Origin: a virus
IMG/VR virus record: IMGVR_UViG_3300028393_000035
Coordinates: 33,492-97,491 of that record
Length of the DNA: 64,000 nt
Strand: one strand, 5' to 3'
A program made the position numbers and the translations under genes. Below the pieces are notes generated by a model that ran no database searches, was not told where the DNA came from, and saw nothing but the letters and a program-made list of their open reading frames with translations. Of the stretch, positions 9,245-18,390 are shown piece after piece; position 1 is the stretch's first letter; every line of letters begins with the position of its first letter.

Positions 9245-11109
9245 TACTGCCCGCCTTGAATCGCTTTTGCTTTATTTATAATTTTATTTATCGGCAGGTT
9301 TCCCGGACAGTCTGGATGATCTCCGCCTCTTGATCCTAATTCGCCGTGTCCACAAATTCCATTTGTTGTAGACCTAACAAGCGGAATGTTAAATTTAGTA
9401 GACCAATAGGCAACCCATTGAGCAGATTTATTAATTTGCGCATCTGTAAATGCAGATACACTTTGACTTGCATATCCTATATGCTCAATTCCTAATGAAT
9501 CTTTTGATCTATACCCGCAATGATGAGCTTGATTTTGATCATTAACAAAGCGAGCAGAGTTACCTTCATTATCAACTCCAACATGAACGGAAATTCCTCG
9601 ATTTGGTATGCCGTGCGCAGTCGCCCAATCACTTCTTCTCATTAATCCATCTTTCAAGTTTCGCAAATCTGCCGTTCCAGCAATATTATCAGTTTGAGTA
9701 ACATGCAAAACAATAATTTTTGGATTATTATTTGATTCCCAATAATTTAAACCGTCTCCATTTTGAGGAATTGGAAGACTTATATGCTCAGGCTCTGAAC
9801 CCGGATTAGAAGCTGTTGCAACAGGTCTTAATGTGTTAACAACATCTGCAATAGTTTTTGCAAATACTAACTTGCCATGAGTAGTTGGATGAGGCTGATT
9901 ATTTGGATCAATTTCTGCTTTTGAAGCCCAATCAGCAATTGACAAATTAGAATGTTTTGAATGTGCTTCTCTAATTGCTTCATTAACATGATTATTAGTT
10001 GTTACAGTAACAAAAACTGCTTTTCGATTAGATCCAATATTAGCCATCGCTTTATCAATAGATCTTAAAAAGGTAGCTTTAGAATTATCTTCATCGTTTG
10101 TACCAAGTGCAACAATAACTATTCCGCCAAGAGATAATTTATTATTTTTTAAGATTTTTAATCCAGAATCTCCGCCCATAGTCGAAGATCCATAACCATC
10201 TGGACCCCATGCCATATGTTTTGAATTTTCTGCATAAATAGTAATTCCCGGCATTGCAGCTTCAAGTTCGGTTCTACTCATGTTAGTAATACTGTCTCCA
10301 ACCATGGTTACTCCTGTTCCAGTAACGCCGTTAGAATCAGTGCTATTGCTAAGTAATTTACCGTAATCTCCATTGCCAATAATTTCTCTAACGAATTTGG
10401 CAATTTCTTCGTTAACGTTTTTATTATCTTTGGCAAATTCATCAAAAAGTTTTCCTACTATTTGAGATATGTTATTAGGAAGTGATTGAATATAAATATT
10501 GTCATTGTTCCAACCACCAATTTCGTTTAATACGGCATAAAGTAAATACCCAATGCTAGAATCATTTACATTGGTTGATTTAACAGCTTTACTGATTTGA
10601 GAATCTGTGATGACACTGGCAGTACCGCTATTTCCTGCCCCGCCTTTTTTAACAACTCCATTTCCTCCTAATTGCCAACCATATTGACTCATAAAATCCA
10701 TAACAAAAGGAAGTCCCGGATCAAAATATGTATAGTTTAATCGTTTAAGTGTGCAAGAAGCAGTTAACCGCGCAGTACCCGGAAATAGTTGAACATATGG
10801 AACGGTATCGCAGTAACCAGTAAAAACCTGAATGGGTTTACCTGCTATGCGTTCAAAGATGACTGTTATTGGATCCATTGGATGGAAAACTGGCCCAATG
10901 TTTCCATCTTTTTGAACTCTTTGAGTAAACAAAAATCTTGGTTTTCCATCTTGTAAAACTTTGGGATTGCGAAATACAACGTCTAAAGAACTAAGATCGT
11001 TTACTTTACGCTGAACCCTGCACTCTGTAATGTGAGGACTTAAATCAACAACACCAAAGTCTGTTTTTACCCAAATCTTTACTGATGGGCTATACACTAG
11101 TCTTTTCAC
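9244..11109 (-). CDS. Hub paralogue 3 with SGNH hydrolase and N-acetylmuramoyl-L-alanine amidase domains
   Basis: Residues 1-250 are the shared hub-like domain. Residues about 262-425 show SGNH blocks: GDSIT (Ser273), ALGTND (336-339) and HPTTHG (His407). The usual Asp three residues before that His is Asn here. Residues about 440-621 match type-2 amidases (T7 lysozyme-like): LHVTQT (His469), AHHCGY, GIEHIG (Glu542) and a GHGELG...DHPDCPG end with candidate Zn ligands His588 and Cys601. Two enzymatic domains on one tail-hub protein suggest deacylation of modified cell-wall sugars followed by amide cleavage. The deacylase substrate is inferred, not shown. Confidence 0.8.
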   Translation of the reverse strand: MKRLVYSPSVKIWVKTDFGVVDLSPHITECRVQRKVNDLSSLDVVFRNPKVLQDGKPRFLFTQRVQKDGNIGPVFHPMDPITVIFERIAGKPIQVFTGYCDTVPYVQLFPGTARLTASCTLKRLNYTYFDPGLPFVMDFMSQYGWQLGGNGVVKKGGAGNSGTASVITDSQISKAVKSTNVNDSSIGYLLYAVLNEIGGWNNDNIYIQSLPNNISQIVGKLFDEFAKDNKNVNEEIAKFVREIIGNGDYGKLLSNSTDSNGVTGTGVTMVGDSITNMSRTELEAAMPGITIYAENSKHMAWGPDGYGSSTMGGDSGLKILKNNKLSLGGIVIVALGTNDEDNSKATFLRSIDKAMANIGSNRKAVFVTVTTNNHVNEAIREAHSKHSNLSIADWASKAEIDPNNQPHPTTHGKLVFAKTIADVVNTLRPVATASNPGSEPEHISLPIPQNGDGLNYWESNNNPKIIVLHVTQTDNIAGTADLRNLKDGLMRRSDWATAHGIPNRGISVHVGVDNEGNSARFVNDQNQAHHCGYRSKDSLGIEHIGYASQSVSAFTDAQINKSAQWVAYWSTKFNIPLVRSTTNGICGHGELGSRGGDHPDCPGNLPINKIINKAKAIQGGQ

Positions 11110-11114
11110 GATAA

Positions 11115-12029
11115 TTAATTTCCGTTTGCGTCTGTTAAATCAAATTGACTATTAATTCCAATTTGTACACCATTTCCACGATGGTTGATTTGTGCGCCCG
11201 TAAAAGCTGTATCTGATATGCCACCGTTTGCGCTAATGTGCTTACCATTACTGATGGCATCGTTATATTGACCCTGAAGAATATTTTTTCTAATTTGAGC
11301 GCCATTTTTTGCTCCAAAGTCATCCTTGCGAAAAAGAGTCATCCAGTCCGTAATTTTAGATCCTGAACTTAAATCATTACCAAAAATGCCTTTATTTCCA
11401 TCGGATTGGGCAATAACAAAATCAATGGTAAATTGAGGAGCAAAATTAAATTTAGTTCCGCCAGCAGCAATAGACTTAATGTAACCCTCTAATTGCATAC
11501 CCTTTCTTGCACCCTTTTGATTTCTGGGTCGTCCCTCTACAGACCGTGGATTCATAATTAATGTTACGGTAGGAAGGGGAATTGTTGAATCGTCGCCATA
11601 ATGTTTTAAATAAAGATTTGATTTTTCACTGGCATTTGATTGAGGTCGTATATCACCATTCACATTTAAAGCTTCTGAATGAGATTCTCTAACAAAAGCG
11701 GCTAATTTGTTATACTCTCTTTGATTTGGCATTATTCCAGCCATTTTTAAAATAGGTTGATCAAATGAATGAGGGTAAAATTCTCTTTTCCAACGACTTT
11801 GACCAGTGCTACCAGTCATAGAAAAATCAATTGAAGCTTCTTCTACCCAAAGGTTCAAGTATTTATTATTTGTTTTAATAAGTCGAACGGTCCAATTATC
11901 TAATTTATTAGGATCGACATCGGGCGTACTAACTGCATATCCTGTGTCAACTCTAGGACCAGCTTGCCTATTTAATTTAGCTGCATTCTCAGCAGAATAA
12001 GGAATGGGATCAATTGGATTATTAGCCAT
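11115..12029 (-). CDS. Tail/baseplate protein (304 aa)
   Basis: I start this gene at the ATG at 12029 (MANNPIDP), which overlaps the end of the upstream gene by 8 nt. The frame stays open further upstream but only as a shadow of the neighbouring gene. GAGG lies about 12 nt before this ATG. The protein has a strand-rich centre (NWTVRLIKTNNKYLNLWVEE, then LPTVTLIMNPRSVEGRPRN) and no catalytic motif. It sits between a similar-sized tail protein and the hub genes, so a baseplate or tail-completion role is likely. Confidence 0.7.
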   Translation of the reverse strand: MANNPIDPIPYSAENAAKLNRQAGPRVDTGYAVSTPDVDPNKLDNWTVRLIKTNNKYLNLWVEEASIDFSMTGSTGQSRWKREFYPHSFDQPILKMAGIMPNQREYNKLAAFVRESHSEALNVNGDIRPQSNASEKSNLYLKHYGDDSTIPLPTVTLIMNPRSVEGRPRNQKGARKGMQLEGYIKSIAAGGTKFNFAPQFTIDFVIAQSDGNKGIFGNDLSSGSKITDWMTLFRKDDFGAKNGAQIRKNILQGQYNDAISNGKHISANGGISDTAFTGAQINHRGNGVQIGINSQFDLTDANGN

Positions 12030-12801
12030 TATTTTTATTGTCCTCAGATGGAGCTTTTCCATCACCGTTTTTACCGTTTCCAGTATTTTGAAACGCAGCG
12101 TTATATGCAGGTTTAGACCAATTGGCTCCCAATGCCTCCGTTGCTGCTGCACCGCTTGAACCGGGAAGCCAAGATTTAATAAACGAGTTATATGGGCCAT
12201 TTGCACCACTAAGCTCGCTATAATAATCTTGAGTTGCGCCAGCCTTATAAGCCTTGCCCGTGTTAGGAGTTGTCCAAGGGTTAAATTGATGAAATCCGAT
12301 ACGAGCCGTAGCGGTTCCAAAAGGTTTAAAACTAGGATCATCGACTTGAGCTTGAGCTTCTGTTTTAATTAACTGCTCAAAACTTTCTGGACTTTCAACA
12401 ACTGCCGCGCTAATACTCCAAGTAGGAGCAACGACATCTTTACCATACCTAAATCCGGGCGCTGATTTAGGTTGAATAAGAAATTTCCAACCGCGAGCTG
12501 GATATTCAAAAGTAACAGGTGTGGTATCATAAGCCTGTGTTTTACCCTGAGTGGCAAGCTGCATGTAGGAAACAAACCATTGATAAATTGTTTCCATTTT
12601 ACTGTATGATGAAATGGTTCCTGTGATGGTCATGTCCTCAATAAACATTGAAAGAATTTGAACAACTTCGCCGCCAAAAGTTTGATAATTTTGAGTATTT
12701 AATCCATAAGACCAAACAATAGAATCAGGGTTGACTGATAATTTTAAATCAGGCAAAGCTTGAGTTGGATGAGAAAATATAATTTTTGCAGTATTAGCCA
12801 T
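12022..12801 (-). CDS. Tail/baseplate protein (259 aa)
   Basis: Two starts are possible: GTG at 12810, overlapping the tape-measure stop as GTGA, or ATG at 12801 (MANTAKII). The second resembles the start of the next gene and is preferred. Residues about 30-75 contain IVWSYGLNTQNYQTFGGEVVQ and SMFIEDMTITG, a pattern I associate with tail-tip proteins that follow the tape measure in actinobacterial myophages. The C-terminus is Gly/Asn-rich and polar. Its role is inferred from gene order. Confidence 0.7.
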   Translation of the reverse strand: MANTAKIIFSHPTQALPDLKLSVNPDSIVWSYGLNTQNYQTFGGEVVQILSMFIEDMTITGTISSYSKMETIYQWFVSYMQLATQGKTQAYDTTPVTFEYPARGWKFLIQPKSAPGFRYGKDVVAPTWSISAAVVESPESFEQLIKTEAQAQVDDPSFKPFGTATARIGFHQFNPWTTPNTGKAYKAGATQDYYSELSGANGPYNSFIKSWLPGSSGAAATEALGANWSKPAYNAAFQNTGNGKNGDGKAPSEDNKNNG

Positions 12802-12806
12802 TATTA

Positions 12807-14681
12807 TCACGTATTATTTTTTCCGCCGCCGTCTTTTCCTTGAGCGTCCTTAAGTCCCCTAGCAGCTTGCGCAGCAGTGTCTAATGAATTAACCAATTTA
12901 TCAAAATTGTCTCTAGATATGTCTTGTTTATTATCTGGTCCGCGAGCTTTGTCTAAATCTCTTAATAATTTCTTTTCCCAATCAGCATTTAATATCCAAT
13001 CGTGTCCTCCGCGTCTGCGATCTTTAGCAACTCCGGAGGTTACCAAATCCCTTTTAATTTCCTCCATTTGCTTAGGATCTTTGATTCCTGCACTCTTAAG
13101 AATTTTATTAATTTCGCTCTCGTTGGCCTGCTTTCCAGACACTGCGGGTAAATCATACCAACTTCCAGAATGAGTTTTAATACCTTTAACATTTGCAATT
13201 ATTTCGCCGTTTTTATTTTTATTAAAATATTTTGATTCTGCTTTATCAATTGCAGATCTTTGCGGCGCATAATCAATAACATTTTTTATTTCTTCGGGCG
13301 AATAACCTTGAAAACCATAAAGATTAATCATATCACTAATTGCTAATTCTCCGGGTTTAGAATTTAAAAATTTGGAATTAACCTGTCCAATGGATTTACC
13401 AGTTAAATTTTGAAAAACAGATCCCATGGCGGATGTTAAAGCCCGTTGTTGTTCCGAAGGGGACATAGCGCCAGCTTGATAAGGCATGTAACCCATTTTC
13501 ATAACTTGCTGTTGCGCCATGGGGTTATTCATTAGCGTTTGCAAATTTTTTGTAGGATCTATTCCCGGCATTGTGCGAGCCAATTCCGCTCCTTGAGGAA
13601 TTGAATAAGCGGACGATACGCCTGATTGCCCTGCAAGTTGAGCATATGCTCCAAGTTGCTGTGTTAATTGTTCAGTCGAAACATTTGCACCTGCTGCTAC
13701 TGCGTTAAGATTATTAATAGTGCGAGTCAAATGAGCCACTTCATTTACGTTTCCAAATCGCAAAGTTTGATCTAATAGCGCACCCGCCTGCTGAGGTCTA
13801 ATTGAAGGATTAAAACGAGTAATGTTTTCTAATGCCATTTCACCTGTTTTAAATTGATTATTATTAAAATTAAATCCCATTCCCATTAAAGTGTTATCTA
13901 TTTCTGCCATTTGCTGCATATTAACGCCAGATCGAACAGCCTGACCCATTTGATGAAACTTCATATCCAACCCTTTTTCAAAAGCGCTATTAAAAGGATT
14001 TCTAAAACCAAACCCTCCAATTTCAATATTGCCGCCTACTTCACCACCAATTTGAGTTGCCCCATAATTTGATAAACCCTGCATGGCGCGATAAGTAGGT
14101 TGAACGTATTGCTGAAACATCTTTTTGCCAGCTTCGTAATTAGGAATGACCTCATTGGCAAAAAAGTTTGCTCTGCGGCCAGATCGTATATATGCTTTTT
14201 GCTCATCACTATCTGGCTCAGCCCTAGCCGCCTTTTCTAAATTTCTAAGCATTGCTGCTTTAGCTAAGTTTTGAGCAGTAATTCCGCCTTTTAATGGACC
14301 AAAGCTAGGAGGAATAGTATAATATTGTTGACCAAAAACGTCTTCAAAGGGTTTATCGCCGCGCAAACCGGCTCCAACTCTACCCAAAAGGCTTTTAGCA
14401 TCTGAAGCATGCTTGGATGGTCCATCACCAGCGCTTACCGGAGCATCTGGTGCTGTTGCCTCTTCCCACCTTTTCCAACTAATATCTTCTGCTTGCTTAG
14501 CTCTTTTTTCATATCCAAAGGTACTGGCACGACTACTAGTTAAATCATCAAACCTTTTTCTTTCACTGCTCTCAGTAAACCGTGCAATTAGGTTATCTAA
14601 CTCAGGGCCGCCCAAAGCCTGTTTAAGTCCCCTTTCAACGGCGGCTGCAATTTCATCAATATTTGGATTATCTTCGGGCAT
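12807..14681 (-). CDS. Probable tail tape measure protein
   Basis: A 624-residue, mainly helical protein rich in Gln, Asn, Ala and Met, with low-complexity stretches (QQMAEIDNTLMGMGFNFNNNQF) and long helices such as NLNAVAAGANVSTEQLTQQ. It follows the two chaperone genes and precedes tail-tip genes, the standard position for the tape measure. At about 1.5 angstrom per residue this would give a tail of roughly 90-95 nm, which is plausible. There is no obvious transmembrane segment or lysozyme-like domain, which many tape measures have. About 355 bp, containing an inverted gene, separate it from the chaperones. Confidence 0.65.
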   Translation of the reverse strand: MPEDNPNIDEIAAAVERGLKQALGGPELDNLIARFTESSERKRFDDLTSSRASTFGYEKRAKQAEDISWKRWEEATAPDAPVSAGDGPSKHASDAKSLLGRVGAGLRGDKPFEDVFGQQYYTIPPSFGPLKGGITAQNLAKAAMLRNLEKAARAEPDSDEQKAYIRSGRRANFFANEVIPNYEAGKKMFQQYVQPTYRAMQGLSNYGATQIGGEVGGNIEIGGFGFRNPFNSAFEKGLDMKFHQMGQAVRSGVNMQQMAEIDNTLMGMGFNFNNNQFKTGEMALENITRFNPSIRPQQAGALLDQTLRFGNVNEVAHLTRTINNLNAVAAGANVSTEQLTQQLGAYAQLAGQSGVSSAYSIPQGAELARTMPGIDPTKNLQTLMNNPMAQQQVMKMGYMPYQAGAMSPSEQQRALTSAMGSVFQNLTGKSIGQVNSKFLNSKPGELAISDMINLYGFQGYSPEEIKNVIDYAPQRSAIDKAESKYFNKNKNGEIIANVKGIKTHSGSWYDLPAVSGKQANESEINKILKSAGIKDPKQMEEIKRDLVTSGVAKDRRRGGHDWILNADWEKKLLRDLDKARGPDNKQDISRDNFDKLVNSLDTAAQAARGLKDAQGKDGGGKNNT

Positions 14682-14711
14682 ATAAATCTTCTTGATTATT
14701 AAGGGGTCGTA

Positions 14712-14720
14712 TGTTACTAT
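14712..14720 (+). promoter_or_regulatory. Extended -10 promoter for the inverted membrane-protein gene
   Basis: TG-T-TACTAT forms an extended -10 element, 9 nt before the ATG at 14730. No SD is near the start, so the mRNA would be leaderless or nearly so. There is no good -35, as is usual for extended -10 promoters. Confidence 0.45.
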
Positions 14721-14729
14721 CTAACTACT

Positions 14730-15047
14730 ATGAACACATTTGAACATCAAGCTATTAAAACAGCGAAAGCATTTAGCATTGAAGGAGAGATAAGTTGGAG
14801 TCAACTTATTATTCTTTCACCTATTATTATACCTACCGCAATTGTTTGGGGAATCCTTGATTTTGTATTTGGCACTTTGCCAGATATGCTATTAGGTTTT
14901 GAACCACCATCTTCTCAACCAAAACGAACTCCAGAAGAAATGCAATTACTTCATCAGAAGTATCTTCAAAAGCAAGAAGCACTTAAGCAAAAGAGAATTG
15001 ATGAAATTAAAGCAGATCTTTGGCCTGAAAAATACTCTAATCGATAA
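14730..15047 (+). CDS. Single-pass membrane protein inserted in reverse within the tail operon
   Basis: A 105-residue protein on the opposite strand to all its neighbours. Residues about 22-50 form one strong hydrophobic segment (LIILSPIIIPTAIVWGILDF), followed by a highly charged, probably helical tail rich in Lys, Glu and Gln. It lies between the tail chaperones and the tape measure, and its 3' end overlaps the chaperone stop region by about 10 bp. With its own promoter it behaves like a moron (an independently expressed inserted gene). A holin or superinfection-exclusion role is possible for a one-pass protein, but nothing in the sequence proves either. Confidence 0.65.
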   Translation: MNTFEHQAIKTAKAFSIEGEISWSQLIILSPIIIPTAIVWGILDFVFGTLPDMLLGFEPPSSQPKRTPEEMQLLHQKYLQKQEALKQKRIDEIKADLWPEKYSNR

Positions 15048-15258
15048 CCCCAACTTGTTTAAGTTCACGCATTAATTTATTAAAATCAGACGTACTATCT
15101 GGAACAACATGCTCTAATTCCTCTTCAGGGGCGTATTGAGCCTCTTCTCCAAATAGTTTACTATACAGTTGAGGGTTATTAGCAAATACGTTATTTTTTA
15201 ATTCATCTTCTCTTAATTCATGTTGCATTTGCTCATCGCGCTGCATCATATACATCAT
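15037..15258 (-). CDS. Tail assembly chaperone, second frame product
   Basis: A 73-residue acidic protein starting with MMYMMQRDEQMQHELREDEL. Its ATG overlaps the stop of the upstream chaperone gene (ATGA), so re-initiation is likely. In many phages this second chaperone is made by ribosomal frameshifting. Here I see no classical slippery heptamer in the overlap and a complete start codon is present. Its position before the tape measure supports the role. Confidence 0.6.
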   Translation of the reverse strand: MMYMMQRDEQMQHELREDELKNNVFANNPQLYSKLFGEEAQYAPEEELEHVVPDSTSDFNKLMRELKQVGVID

Positions 15259-15800
15259 GAGTCTGCGTTGAACGGAATTAAGTCCTCCGGACCTTCCTCC
15301 AGATAATCCATTATCTCCGCTTCCGATGTTGAATCGGCCCTCTTTATCGAGGAGTCGGGCGAGGCCATAAAGGAAATCCGACCCTCTTTCGATAAATTTT
15401 CCATTTCTCTTAAAATGGATTCTTGTCTTTCTATTAATTCTACATATTTCATATAAATGTAATTAATGGTAGGTTCATACCAATTCTTGCTTACATACTG
15501 AAATCTTGCTCTAGCAAAATCCTTCTTATTAGGACCAGCTTGAGGACAAAAGTCTTCATTTCCGTCAACAGAAATTAATGCCATACCAACTTGAGCAGCG
15601 ACCCAAGCCTTGGCCTGAGAGATAGAATCTTTGTAGTCCTTAGCTGCATAACCTGCAACCATTTCATCTTCAAGTTTTAATGTGCGAATCACAAATTCGT
15701 GACCGCAAAACTCAAAAGAATCTTCTAAAAACCCTAGCCATAAAAGACCATCAACGTCATCAGCGACTTCATCAGGGAAGCCGTCATTACTTTCCATCAT
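15255..15800 (-). CDS. Tail assembly chaperone
   Basis: A 181-residue acidic protein with FCGHEFVIRTLKLEDEM near residue 30, a pattern typical of actinophage tail assembly chaperones that lie between the tube and tape measure genes. A strong SD (AAAGGAG) precedes the start, where two ATGs follow each other. A small hairpin (TTCCG/CGGAA, 15823-15838 region) lies in the leader. Chaperones of this kind coat the tape measure before tube polymerisation. Confidence 0.72.
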   Translation of the reverse strand: MMESNDGFPDEVADDVDGLLWLGFLEDSFEFCGHEFVIRTLKLEDEMVAGYAAKDYKDSISQAKAWVAAQVGMALISVDGNEDFCPQAGPNKKDFARARFQYVSKNWYEPTINYIYMKYVELIERQESILREMENLSKEGRISFMASPDSSIKRADSTSEAEIMDYLEEGPEDLIPFNADS

Positions 15801-15860
15801 AAAACACTCCTTTAACTTTCCGCCTAAACGGAATCTTACTTATAAATTAAAGGACGGATC

Positions 15861-16478
15861 TTAAGTAAATGACGTAGTTGTTGAGTTACTGACTCCACCA
15901 AGATTGGCAGATCTAGTACCATCAACAACAGGGTTAACTCCACCGCGAGTCATGTAAGTGTAATTAACAGAAATTTGCTTAATGATTTCCATTGTACCGA
16001 CAGAGATACGCTCACCATCAATAACATTAGAAATAACGCAGTTGTGATATTCTTCTGTATAAGGAGCCATTTTCTTGCCGCGAATTGCAGGTGGGCGAAC
16101 ATACTTAACGATACGGATAGGATTAGGAGTATTAGCTACTGCACGGAAGATTCCAACAATATCAACTGGACCCTTGCCAGTACCAGTAATTTTAGAATCG
16201 CCACCAAGATAAGATGCAAGGCGTTCCCAAACCTGCGCTCCATAAAGTTCATAAAGCTCAAGAGTAATCTGACCCATATTAGCAGCCTGAGGAGTAATAA
16301 GCTCAACAGGATAAGGCTCATCCATTGGGTGAATTGGCACGGTAGGAGCGACTGGAGTAGGAGAGGTATGCTCAATCTGCTGAGCAAAAAGAATTGGCTT
16401 GTTTTCCCATGTGAAAACGGTAAAACCTGAGCCTGCTACTCTTGCGCGATTTTGTGCTCCATTAAGTGGTCCAGCCAT
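15861..16478 (-). CDS. Tail tube protein
   Basis: A 205-residue strand-rich protein (GFTVFTWENKPILFAQQIEH, then a loop rich in Pro, then GQITLELYELYGAQVWERL) with size and position of a myovirus tube subunit, directly after the sheath gene with only 3 nt between them. The SD AGGAG precedes the ATG. Codons are more G+C-rich than in the fibre genes, consistent with high expression. Confidence 0.8.
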   Translation of the reverse strand: MAGPLNGAQNRARVAGSGFTVFTWENKPILFAQQIEHTSPTPVAPTVPIHPMDEPYPVELITPQAANMGQITLELYELYGAQVWERLASYLGGDSKITGTGKGPVDIVGIFRAVANTPNPIRIVKYVRPPAIRGKKMAPYTEEYHNCVISNVIDGERISVGTMEIIKQISVNYTYMTRGGVNPVVDGTRSANLGGVSNSTTTSFT

Positions 16479-16481
16479 TTA

Positions 16482-18332
16482 TTATGCTCCTATATTTGTT
16501 TGGTTAGTCGTGGTAACCGAAGTAATTCCACTAGTTAAGTCAACGGCAAACTTGATATTTACATAATTAACTGCAAACGCTGGACGATAATTAAATCTAA
16601 TGCCGATTTGTGTAGGATCAATAGAATCAAACTGACCCTGAACCGAATCAAATTGAACAATAACGCCGTCATCTTGAAGAGTTCTAAGTGTTGATGCAAT
16701 AGTGGTAGCAATTGTAAGAGGTGCAGAATCGTCAGCAATAGTGCTACCAATAACTTGAGTATCAATTGTTTGACGAAGAGACCTGATCATGTAATGCTTT
16801 GCACGAATTGCATTAAGCTCTGCCTTGGCAACTGAAGTTTTATCAGTTGTTAGAGCGTGACGAACAAAGATTGAATTGTCATTTTTATTTTGTTCAATAA
16901 CAAAGAGTCCTACGCCTGAATCTTGAGTCTTCTGTGGCTTTGTGCTAGTGTCAACTATCTTCTTAAATCCAGCCAAAGTTTTTCTTGTCAAAGAAATTTG
17001 AGGTTCATAAGAAACAACCTTGCCTGCAACTGCTGCGGCTGCATACTGACCACCAAGAATTACTGAGGTGGTTGCGCTAGCTGTTGATGGGCGCTCAAAT
17101 TTAGTTTGAGCAATAAATACCATGCGCTCATTGAAACTTGTATTATTAGAAGTATATGCTTGAAGGCTTATTAGATGACTTCTAACAGTGTCTCTGCTTG
17201 CATAAGTGCTGCCCGATGGAGGATTGGTTGAATCTTCACCAATCACACCAATGATGAGTTGATCATAGTTTGAATCCATAAAGGCGATGTGACCTTGCAA
17301 GGACTGAAAAATATTTAATTGCGCCGTATCATTTAAAACTGAAGAGCTTCCAGTTCCATAATTGTAAGTTGCATTTTGTCCAATAACTGGAACAATGATT
17401 CCAATGTTTTCTTCATTTTGAAGCGCTCTAAACGTCTTGTTCCATGTGTTTGATGTATTTATACTGTCACTATTAGCTGGCTGAGTACGAGTAGGCATTG
17501 GACCAGTAATATCCTCAGTGTTATAAAAAAGTGGCTGAAGTACAAGGTCTTGAGCGCCATTTTCAATAGCAATCTTTGCAGCTAAAGTCAGTGGAGAGTT
17601 GACGGTCACTCCATCATCTGCAATTGCCTTACCAAAACGAGTTTCAATGTTTGAAAAATCGTTTCCAGATACATAATAAGGTGTAAAATAATCTGATGGT
17701 GTGTATGTATATGTTACATATACTTGACGATTATCAGGAATGACAAAACCGTATTTAACTTGAGAGCTAGCCGCTGTATGAACAGCCGCCGTAGTATTAT
17801 TTGCTCCGCGAGTTAAACCAGTAAATGTAATTGTACCGGCATTTAAAGTTGCAGAAGTGTACTGAATTTGTTCGTTATCTACGATAACCGCTCCGCCCGT
17901 GCTGGGGAAAGGACTTAACACAGAGGCGGTAGCCGTCATTGTAGTTGCGGTTGCGCTTAGTGTTGTGTCTGCAAGGGGAATGGAAGTAACCGATGCAACG
18001 CGAGCAATGGTGTGATCTGTAGCATTAAAAGTATAAGAACCCGGAATGTATCCACCGTTTGAAGTATAAGCCGCATTTGAACTTTGGGCGCTACTTGAAT
18101 CATAATCAGCTACAAATGTAATGCTTGTTGGGGTCATTAAATCTGTCGCTTTGACTCCTTTAAGCGAAGACGCTGTAGTACCGCTTAAAGTTACGGCTTC
18201 AGTGACTGTTACGCTACCACTAGCGGGTCCAACAAGGCAAAGTAAGTCGGGCGTAGCAATAATTGGGTTGATACCAGCCTGAGTAGTCTCAGTGATGGTT
18301 ACGCCGGGTGGTCTAATGTAAGCTCTGGCCAT
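16482..18332 (-). CDS. Tail sheath protein
   Basis: A 616-residue protein with the typical sheath start (ARAYIRPPGVTITET) and a C-terminal domain containing VYEP-like subtilase-fold strands and FNYRPAFAVNYVNIKFAVDL. Sheath subunits contract to drive the tube through the envelope. Residues about 118-195 carry an inserted module with FPSTGGAVIVDNEQIQYT and GLTRGANNTTAAVH that also occurs in the baseplate J and fibre proteins; it is probably displayed on the tail surface. A small T-rich hairpin just upstream (18395-18420) might uncouple it from the previous gene. Confidence 0.9.
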   Translation of the reverse strand: MARAYIRPPGVTITETTQAGINPIIATPDLLCLVGPASGSVTVTEAVTLSGTTASSLKGVKATDLMTPTSITFVADYDSSSAQSSNAAYTSNGGYIPGSYTFNATDHTIARVASVTSIPLADTTLSATATTMTATASVLSPFPSTGGAVIVDNEQIQYTSATLNAGTITFTGLTRGANNTTAAVHTAASSQVKYGFVIPDNRQVYVTYTYTPSDYFTPYYVSGNDFSNIETRFGKAIADDGVTVNSPLTLAAKIAIENGAQDLVLQPLFYNTEDITGPMPTRTQPANSDSINTSNTWNKTFRALQNEENIGIIVPVIGQNATYNYGTGSSSVLNDTAQLNIFQSLQGHIAFMDSNYDQLIIGVIGEDSTNPPSGSTYASRDTVRSHLISLQAYTSNNTSFNERMVFIAQTKFERPSTASATTSVILGGQYAAAAVAGKVVSYEPQISLTRKTLAGFKKIVDTSTKPQKTQDSGVGLFVIEQNKNDNSIFVRHALTTDKTSVAKAELNAIRAKHYMIRSLRQTIDTQVIGSTIADDSAPLTIATTIASTLRTLQDDGVIVQFDSVQGQFDSIDPTQIGIRFNYRPAFAVNYVNIKFAVDLTSGITSVTTTNQTNIGA

Positions 18333-18390
18333 AAGTAAATACTCTTTCAGAAATTATGAGTTAGTGAATTGAAGAAAGAAAGGTCTGGAC

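Noticed and set aside
12030-12341. N-terminal extension of the 304-residue tail protein
   Set aside because: The open frame continues upstream but only inside the previous gene in another frame; the extension is Leu/Arg-rich in the manner of shadow translations.
15200-15300. Programmed -1 frameshift between the two tail chaperones
   Set aside because: No slippery heptamer is visible near the overlap, and the second gene has its own ATG overlapping the first stop.
15975-16430. 151-codon plus-strand frame opposite the tail tube gene
   Set aside because: Antisense to a strongly supported gene; composition rich in Ser, Arg and Asn, with no promoter or SD.
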